A stretch of 10,714 bases of DNA from assembly GCA_030633015.1 (NCBI GenBank), contig DAOVTR010000021.1, positions 1 to 10,714 of the forward strand. The letters are read 5' to 3'. Origin of the DNA: Bdellovibrionales bacterium (GTDB lineage: Bacteria > Bdellovibrionota > Bacteriovoracia > Bacteriovoracales > Bacteriovoracaceae). The notes beneath the pieces were generated by a model that saw only the letters and a list, made by a program, of their open reading frames with translations, was not told the origin of the DNA and made no database searches. The position numbers were made by a program, and so were the translations under genes. The first letter of the stretch is position 1. Every line of letters begins with the position of its first letter. This document shows, piece by piece, positions 6,035 through 10,714 of this stretch.

Positions 6035-7315
6035 ATGATTAAGATTTATAATAAATTTGTAGATTATTTTATTCCTAAAGAATTAAAGTTTTCTTCATTG
6101 TATGAACTGAGTAGGGTTAAACTTATTATTTCTTTTACGATTATTAGTGGTTTGCTAGCTTTTGTAATGGCCATGGCGCGCTTTAGCATAGAAGGTATTC
6201 CAACTCATACCCTATATTTACTATTTTCAATAAGTATTATTGCAATGGTTGGTCCATTTTTTATTAAATATACTAATAAATATTCATCTTATGCTTTATT
6301 CATTGCATCTCTGGGAATAGTCGTAATTACAGTAAGGGCCATCTCTTCAGGAGGAATAACAAGTGCAGCGGTTGCCTGGTTTCTACTTTTACCTCTTATA
6401 ATCTCATTGGTATTAGGAATCTCATATGTTTATTTTATCACTATTTTATGCGTTGCTGGAATTTGGGCAGTTTATCTTTTGCCTAAGTTGAATTTATTTT
6501 CAATTGATTATTTCGCTGATCCTGTTGTAAATACGATTGTATATACAATATTAATATTGGCCATTGGTCTAATTGGATCTTTTTATAGGGTAATGATTAA
6601 TCAATATATTAATAATGTCCATAATGCGGAACGATCGAAGTTTAATAGTTTGGGATTGATGTCAGGAGGAGTTGCCCATGAAATTAATAATCCTTTGGCA
6701 GTTATCAAATTAGTGGTTTCACGTCTTGAAAAAAATATTACAGGTCAGTTATTAGACGTAGATCAAAAGGAAAAATTTATAAAAGATATAAAACGATGTA
6801 AAAATAGCATTGATGATATTTCTAACAGAGTAGGATTGTTGGCAGAGTTATCCAATACAAAAATAACTAACAAAATCATTTTAAATATAGATGTTGCTGT
6901 TTCTGTTGTTTTAGAAAGGCTTAGCTCTAAAATTAAGCATAAAAATATAGTTGTAGCTGTTAATTATGAAAATAAAAACTTGATGGTTAATGCATCTGTT
7001 ATTGAAAAGATTTTATATAGTTTACTGCTTAATTCTATAGATTCAATTTCAGATTTAAACGATAAATGGATTGAAATTAATTTTAAATCGATGGAGGATC
7101 GTTTGTTTATTTCAATAAAAGATAGTGGACATGGAATTGACCCTAAGATTGCAGCATATATTTTTGATCCTTTTTTTACAACAAAGAGCGTGGGAGAAGG
7201 GGCAGGTCTTGGACTTGGAATTGTTAAGAACATAATTGAGCAAAATGGTGGAAATATTATTTACAATAAAGATTCACCTCATACAGAATTTCAGATTGTT
7301 ATGAAAAATAGTTGA
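6035..7315 (+). CDS. Membrane-bound sensor histidine kinase, six-TM sensor region
   Basis: This 426-residue protein has about six transmembrane helices in its first half (about 29-47, 58-77, 84-103, 110-128, 131-149, 166-185). The loop SSGGITSAAVAWFLLLP (104-120) resembles motifs in other multi-TM sensor kinases. The kinase core follows: H-box MSGGVAHEINNPLAV with phospho-acceptor H215, N-box LLLNSIDSI (N333), G1 box KDSGHGIDP (362-370), F-box FDPFFTTK (377-384) and G2 box GAGLGLGIVKNI (389-400). All catalytic boxes look intact, so it should autophosphorylate. There is no PAS or large periplasmic domain, so the signal is probably sensed in or at the membrane. No response-regulator gene is adjacent. 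GGAG at 6024-6027 lies 7 bases before the ATG. The 23-base gap after the exporter suggests co-transcription, so sensing of metal or envelope state is a reasonable guess. The signal and partner are unknown. Confidence 0.85.
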   Translation: MIKIYNKFVDYFIPKELKFSSLYELSRVKLIISFTIISGLLAFVMAMARFSIEGIPTHTLYLLFSISIIAMVGPFFIKYTNKYSSYALFIASLGIVVITVRAISSGGITSAAVAWFLLLPLIISLVLGISYVYFITILCVAGIWAVYLLPKLNLFSIDYFADPVVNTIVYTILILAIGLIGSFYRVMINQYINNVHNAERSKFNSLGLMSGGVAHEINNPLAVIKLVVSRLEKNITGQLLDVDQKEKFIKDIKRCKNSIDDISNRVGLLAELSNTKITNKIILNIDVAVSVVLERLSSKIKHKNIVVAVNYENKNLMVNASVIEKILYSLLLNSIDSISDLNDKWIEINFKSMEDRLFISIKDSGHGIDPKIAAYIFDPFFTTKSVGEGAGLGLGIVKNIIEQNGGNIIYNKDSPHTEFQIVMKNS

Positions 7316-7360
7316 TATAAAAAATAAACTTAACTATTTATACCAATGTATTTGTCTAGA

Positions 7361-7383
7361 AGAAAAAAATCGGATAGTGATTT
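7361..7383 (-). terminator. Weak possible terminator after tRNA-Pro
   Basis: Read on the minus strand just after the tRNA, AAATC (7383-7379) can pair with GATTT (7371-7367) around a 7-base loop, and the T run continues to 7363. The stem is only 5 pairs and AT-rich, so this is tentative. On the plus strand no convincing terminator for the kinase gene is seen in 7316-7386. Confidence 0.3.
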
Positions 7384-7386
7384 AAA

Positions 7387-7463
7387 TGGTCGGGCAGACT
7401 GGACTTGAACCAGCGACCCCTATCCCCCCAGAATAGTGCGCTACCAGACTGCGCTACTGCCCG
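7387..7463 (-). tRNA. tRNA-Pro, anticodon GGG
   Basis: The minus strand folds into a complete 77-base cloverleaf. The acceptor stem CGGGCAG pairs with CTGCCCG. The D stem is GCGC/GCGC and the anticodon stem CTATT/GATAG. The anticodon loop CTGGGGG gives anticodon GGG (reads CCC and CCU). The T arm is GCTGG-TTCAAGT-CCAGT. The discriminator A and the CCA end are encoded (7387-7390). The D arm, T loop and GGGTCG variable/T junction are typical of bacterial proline tRNA. All stems are intact, so the gene should be functional. Confidence 0.95.
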
Positions 7464-7475
7464 CCAATAAAGGTC

Positions 7476-7505
7476 ATATTACAAAAATAGATATTGGTTT
7501 GTCTA
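7476..7505 (-). promoter_or_regulatory. Predicted promoter of tRNA-Pro
   Basis: On the minus strand TAGACA (7505-7500; 5 of 6 to TTGACA) and TAATAT (7481-7476; 4 of 6) are separated by 18 bases. The tRNA 5' end lies 12 bases beyond the -10, leaving a short leader. The -35 overlaps the inverted repeat at 7483-7510. Confidence 0.5.
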
Positions 7506-7510
7506 TTTTT
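7483..7510. terminator. Inverted repeat, possible terminator of the xdhC-mocA-like operon
   Basis: AAAAATAGA (7483-7491) and TCTATTTTT (7502-7510) are perfectly complementary, giving a 9-base-pair stem with a 10-base loop. It begins 6 bases past the MocA-like stop codon on the minus strand, where the 3' arm reads TCTATTTTT. That supplies stem and T-rich end as in a Rho-independent terminator. Only one pair is G-C, so stability is low. It overlaps the predicted -35 of the tRNA promoter. Confidence 0.4.
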
Positions 7511-7516
7511 TAACTT

Positions 7517-8137
7517 TTAAAGATGATTTTTAATGAAAAAGTTGACATCTTTAGGTGTATTTAGATTTAGTAAAACTTCACTTGAGTTGACTTCTACAAA
7601 GTCAATATTATCTTTTGGTAGATTTTTAATAAAATGATCAAGTCGATTTATGGAACTATCTTTTAATAACGTTTTCATAATTTTATAGGAAAGATAAATA
7701 GGGTGACCTGATTTTTTATTATAACTTGGTTTTAAAACCATAGAGCTATTTTTAATATTATTTGAAATGGTATTGTAAATATCGGTTTTAAAAATGGGAG
7801 TATCAACAGGCAAAATAAAGCATCCACGGATTTTTTCAGGTGGATAAGTGCTTAAAATATAATCTATTCCAAGTCTGATGGAGTGGATTGGGCCCAGTTC
7901 AAGTTGTTGATTTGAAACGATAGCTATTTTTGTTATTTTGGGTGCAAGAAGTTTCTTTAGTCGATTATGATTTTCTCCTGAAATAATAGTTATGGGAGAG
8001 CTTATCTGTTTTTGAAAAGCATTAATCTGCTGGTTAATTAGCTCAATATCTTGGATTTTCATTAAGGACTTGTTGGTTTTCATTCTTGAAGATTTTCCTG
8101 CGGCAAGAATTATTAAATGAGTTTCTTTGTTGGTCAT
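7517..8137 (-). CDS. MocA/MobA-like nucleotidyltransferase (molybdenum cofactor cytidylyltransferase type)
   Basis: This 206-residue cytoplasmic protein has the MobA-like NTP-transferase fold. The N-terminal nucleotide loop is LAAGKSSRMK (11-20) with K23 shortly after. The metal-binding region is LPVDTP (109-114). GHPIYLS (144-150) is typical of the MocA branch, and LNLNTPKDV (190-198) matches the end of the family domain. About 190-210 residues is normal. MocA transfers CMP to Mo-molybdopterin to make the dinucleotide cofactor used by xanthine-dehydrogenase-type enzymes; MobA uses GMP for DMSO-reductase-type enzymes. Pairing with an xdhC-like gene favours the MocA role, but CTP versus GTP choice cannot be read with certainty here. 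The ATG overlaps the xdhC stop (ATGA), and no strong ribosome site of its own is seen, so translation is probably coupled. Confidence 0.8.
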   Translation of the reverse strand: MTNKETHLIILAAGKSSRMKTNKSLMKIQDIELINQQINAFQKQISSPITIISGENHNRLKKLLAPKITKIAIVSNQQLELGPIHSIRLGIDYILSTYPPEKIRGCFILPVDTPIFKTDIYNTISNNIKNSSMVLKPSYNKKSGHPIYLSYKIMKTLLKDSSINRLDHFIKNLPKDNIDFVEVNSSEVLLNLNTPKDVNFFIKNHL

Positions 8138-8907
8138 AAATCTGTTTTGTTATAATAAATTGCAAGAAGTTGTGCTGCAAACGAGATGGCAATTTCTCTT
8201 GGTGATTTTCCGGCATTATGTAGACCGATGGGACAGGTTATTTGGTTAATTTGCTCTGCAGTGAACCCTTCTTGGCGAAACTCTTTTTTAAAAGTTTCCC
8301 ATTTGTTTTTGCTTCCAATCATTCCTTTGAATTTTACGGGCATGGCCATAAGCTTTTTAACAATAGGCTTGTCGTTAGAGTGGTTATGAGTCATTACAGC
8401 AATGAATGAGGTTTTAGGGTTATCGTCAAATTTATCTAAAAAACTATTCCAGTTAGTGTTATGTTTAATTATATTAGCTTTAAGATTGGGATGGTTTATC
8501 CATTCCTGTCTTTCATCAATTAGGTGGATATTAAAGGGGGTATCATCTAATACGTTGCAAATTGCCTGAGCAACATGTCCAGCTCCGAAAATGAAGAGAT
8601 TTGGTCCAGTGTTAATAACTTCAATAAATATTTCAGTATCTCCACCACATATTTGTTTTGAGTTATCATTTAAAGAGATCTTAACTGTAGAATTTTCCTC
8701 TTTGATAATCTGATTGATGCTGGCATCAATAATTTCATTTTCGATGCTGCCTCCACCAATGGTACCCCAAAATTTTCTTGATGGTGTGACGATCATTTTA
8801 GCACCTGCATCTCTTGGAGTTGAGCCATTAGATTTGATAACAGTTGCAATCGCAAATGGCCTGCTTGTTTGCTTTAGCTCAACGACTTTATCTATCCAAT
8901 TCCACAT
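8134..8907 (-). CDS. xdhC: XdhC-family molybdenum cofactor insertion/maturation protein
   Basis: This 257-residue soluble protein has the two XdhC/CoxI family parts. The N-terminal part has GSTPRDAGAKM (28-38), GTIGGGSIE (48-56) and CGGD (87-90, C87 conserved in the family). The C-terminal Rossmann part has LFIFGAGHVA (104-113), MIGSK (196-200) and GLHNAGKSPREIA (228-240). Known XdhC proteins bind the molybdenum cofactor, help its sulfuration and deliver it to xanthine dehydrogenase. The length is near the usual 250-300. AGGA (8916-8913) sits 5 bases before the ATG. It is the first gene of a two-gene operon with the MocA-like gene and is divergent from adenine deaminase, which supports a purine-catabolic role. 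The xanthine dehydrogenase itself is not in the window; XdhC relatives also serve other molybdenum hydroxylases. Confidence 0.88.
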   Translation of the reverse strand: MWNWIDKVVELKQTSRPFAIATVIKSNGSTPRDAGAKMIVTPSRKFWGTIGGGSIENEIIDASINQIIKEENSTVKISLNDNSKQICGGDTEIFIEVINTGPNLFIFGAGHVAQAICNVLDDTPFNIHLIDERQEWINHPNLKANIIKHNTNWNSFLDKFDDNPKTSFIAVMTHNHSNDKPIVKKLMAMPVKFKGMIGSKNKWETFKKEFRQEGFTAEQINQITCPIGLHNAGKSPREIAISFAAQLLAIYYNKTDL

Positions 8908-8933
8908 AAAAATCCTAGGTTTTTATATTTTCT

Positions 8934-8960
8934 TTTATAATTAAAAATGCTTTTGTGCAA
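8934..8960 (-). promoter_or_regulatory. Tentative promoter for the xdhC-mocA-like operon
   Basis: On the minus strand TTGCAC (8960-8955) and TATAAA (8939-8934) stand 15 bases apart, shorter than the ideal 17. The gap between xdhC and ade (8908-9050, 143 bases) also holds long T runs at 8973-8978 and 8982-8990, and no open reading frame of note. Confidence 0.3.
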
Positions 8961-8998
8961 GATCCCATCCAGTTTTTTAAGTTTTTTTTTACTACTTC

Positions 8999-9026
8999 TT
9001 GTAATAAAGAAATAAAAGAATAAAAT
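8999..9026 (+). promoter_or_regulatory. Predicted promoter of adenine deaminase
   Basis: TTGTAA (8999-9004) and TAAAAT (9021-9026) are separated by 16 bases. The A/T run at 8973-8990 just upstream could act as an UP element. Transcription near 9033 would leave a leader of under 20 bases, too short for a purine riboswitch, with GAGG at 9042-9045 as ribosome site. Confidence 0.42.
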
Positions 9027-9050
9027 TGTATTCTAATTAGCGAGGTATAG

Positions 9051-10714
9051 ATGGACAGTTTTAAGTCAAAAGCAAAATATACTCAAGGCATTGGCCGTGA
9101 GCAGTTGCAGCAGGTATTGGCAGTGGCAAGAGGAGATCAGGAGGCAGATCTACTAATAAAAAATGTAAAAATTTTAGATCTGGTTTGTGGTGAAATTTTG
9201 GATTCAGCGATCGTTATTTCAGGGAAAACAATTGCCGGAATAGGAAAAGAGTACGAACAGTGGAAAGCAAAAAAAACATTTGATGCAAAAGGAATGTTTG
9301 CTACACCTGGATTTATTGATGGGCATCTTCATATAGAGTCTTCAATGATGACTCCTTTTGAATTTCAAAAAACAACTCTTCCTTTAGGAACAACTACTGC
9401 CATATGCGATCCTCATGAAATTACGAACGTTCTAGGTGAGGATGGTTTTTCGTGGTTTTTAAGATCAGCGCCTTTGATGATACAAAATCTTTTTGTACAG
9501 GTTAGTTCATGTGTTCCAGCAGTTGAAGGCCTTGAAGATAATGGTGGAGAATTTACTATTGATCAGATGACAAAGTTTAAAAATCATCCTCATGTTCTTG
9601 GTATGGCAGAAATGATGAATTTTCCAGGGGTAATTACTGGAGATAAATCAGCACTTGATAAAATTGAAGCCTTTGAAGATATGAAATTAGATGGCCACAG
9701 TCCACTTCTTAGAGGAATGGAACTTAATGCATATTTAGCTTCAGGTATTGATTCATGCCATGAAACTGTTTCTGCCGAGGAAGCAAAGGAAAAAATTCAA
9801 AAAGGAATGGACGTAATAATTAGAGAAGGAACAGTTGCAAAAAATTTAGATTCCCTTGCACCTATTTTAAATGAATTTAATAGCGGCCACTGCTTTTTAT
9901 GTAGTGATGATCGTAATCCTCTTGAAATAGATAGAGAGGGGCATATAAATTATATGGTTAAGAGATTAATTAATGAGCATAATATTTCAACCCCAATTGC
10001 TTATCGTGTTGCTTCTCTGTCGGCGGCCAAGCATTATCGTTTAGATCGTCTGGGTTTGATAGCTCCTGGCTACCAGGCAGATATATTGCTAATTAATGAT
10101 TTAAAAGAAGTTGATATTCAAGAAGTAATGATTCAGGGGAAATTTGTTGGTGAGCTTGATTTAGAAGAGATTTCGAAGGATGGTTTAAAAAAATCAGAAC
10201 CACCAATGCAAAATACCATGAATCGTTCTCCAGTTGTTTCTGATGATTTTTCATATGAGTTTAAGAAAGGTCATTACAACGTTATTGAAATTATTCCAGA
10301 GGAGATCATAACCAATAAATTAGTTGCAGAATATTCTGGATGTAAATTCCTTGATGGAGATATAGTTAAGCTTACAGTGGTAGAGCGCTATGGACAGGGC
10401 CAAAAACCTATCGTTGGATTGGTTAAAGGTTTTAAAATTGAAAAAGGAGCTATTGCTTCTTCTGTTGCTCATGACTCACATAATATTATAGCAGCAGGAA
10501 GAACAGATGCAGAAATCGCTTTGGCAGTAAATACATTGATTAAATCAGGAGGGGGATTTTGTGTCGTGGAAGGGGGAAAGATTAAAGCACATTTAGAGCT
10601 TCCTATTGCCGGATTAATCTCTTCAGAGTCAAATAGTATGATTGTTGATACCCAAAAGAAGTTACAAAAAGCATATCTCTCTTTAGGTGGAGATTTGAGT
10701 GAGCCCTTTTTGCA
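9051..10714 (+). CDS. ade: Adenine deaminase (adenine to hypoxanthine), C-terminus cut by the window edge
   Basis: The frame opens at the ATG at 9051, 5 bases after GAGG, and stays open for 554 codons to the right edge. The protein belongs to the amidohydrolase superfamily, adenine deaminase branch (EC 3.5.4.2). Visible metal and active-site motifs are GFIDGHLHIESS (87-98; H92, H94), CDPHEITNV (119-127), GMAEMMNFPGV (184-194; E187), LDGHSP (213-218), HETVS (237-241) and CSDDRNP (284-290). ASLSAAKHYRLDRLG (321-335) and APGYQADILL (338-347) close the barrel. The family-specific C-terminal region includes ASSVAHDSHNII (469-480) and GGGFCVVEGGK (500-510). Full-length family members are about 560-600 residues, so only the tail is missing. 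The enzyme is cytoplasmic and releases ammonia from adenine. It is divergent from the xdhC-mocA-like pair, whose products would mature the enzyme that oxidises the hypoxanthine formed. Confidence 0.95.
   Translation, partial: MDSFKSKAKYTQGIGREQLQQVLAVARGDQEADLLIKNVKILDLVCGEILDSAIVISGKTIAGIGKEYEQWKAKKTFDAKGMFATPGFIDGHLHIESSMMTPFEFQKTTLPLGTTTAICDPHEITNVLGEDGFSWFLRSAPLMIQNLFVQVSSCVPAVEGLEDNGGEFTIDQMTKFKNHPHVLGMAEMMNFPGVITGDKSALDKIEAFEDMKLDGHSPLLRGMELNAYLASGIDSCHETVSAEEAKEKIQKGMDVIIREGTVAKNLDSLAPILNEFNSGHCFLCSDDRNPLEIDREGHINYMVKRLINEHNISTPIAYRVASLSAAKHYRLDRLGLIAPGYQADILLINDLKEVDIQEVMIQGKFVGELDLEEISKDGLKKSEPPMQNTMNRSPVVSDDFSYEFKKGHYNVIEIIPEEIITNKLVAEYSGCKFLDGDIVKLTVVERYGQGQKPIVGLVKGFKIEKGAIASSVAHDSHNIIAAGRTDAEIALAVNTLIKSGGGFCVVEGGKIKAHLELPIAGLISSESNSMIVDTQKKLQKAYLSLGGDLSEPFL

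Noticed and set aside
6964..7233. Minus-strand open frame of 89 codons inside the histidine kinase
   Set aside because: It mirrors the kinase ATP-binding region, with no independent signal.
8186..8944. Plus-strand open frames of 67 and 76 codons at 8186-8389 and 8714-8944
   Set aside because: Both are antisense to xdhC, which carries intact family motifs.
9027..9050. Purine riboswitch upstream of adenine deaminase
   Set aside because: The predicted leader is under 20 bases, and the whole 143-base gap lacks the three-way-junction core.

Overview
The window is AT-rich, gene-dense bacterial DNA. An outer-membrane beta-barrel protein and an RND/MMPL-type exporter imply a Gram-negative cell with two membranes. 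The low GC, Lys/Asn/Ile-rich proteins, and the mix of a molybdenum-hydroxylase maturation pair, an adenine deaminase and a metal exporter would suit an aquatic proteobacterium-like or Bdellovibrionota-like organism. The taxon cannot be fixed from sequence reading alone, and no phage, transposon or CRISPR is visible.

Layout. (1) Positions 1-4477, minus strand: a three-gene operon read right to left. It encodes a fused ThiF/E1-like plus nitroreductase-like protein, an outer-membrane barrel protein with a very lysine-rich N-terminal region, and an RND/MMPL exporter cut by the left edge. This is the least understood part of the window. It looks like an enzyme-plus-envelope-export unit of unknown substrate. 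(2) Positions 4478-4587: a short divergent promoter region in which the two predicted -35 boxes overlap. (3) Positions 4588-7315, plus strand: a tightly packed operon of a small NifX/NifB-like metallocluster-binding-type protein, a 10TM putative heavy-metal/manganese exporter (ArsP_2 type), and a six-TM histidine kinase with no response regulator beside it. (4) Positions 7316-7516: a tRNA-Pro(GGG) gene on the minus strand, with its promoter and an inverted repeat. (5) Positions 7517-8907, minus strand: xdhC-like and mocA-like genes overlapping by ATGA, for cofactor maturation of a xanthine-dehydrogenase-type molybdoenzyme. (6) Positions 8908-9050: a divergent promoter region. (7) Position 9051 to the right edge, plus strand: adenine deaminase, missing its last residues.

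Functional reading. Regions 5-7 form a coherent purine-catabolism module. Adenine deaminase gives hypoxanthine, and XdhC/MocA would mature the xanthine dehydrogenase that oxidises it; that enzyme is not in the window. Region 3 is a probable divalent-metal export and sensing unit. Region 1 is the best candidate for an undescribed system.
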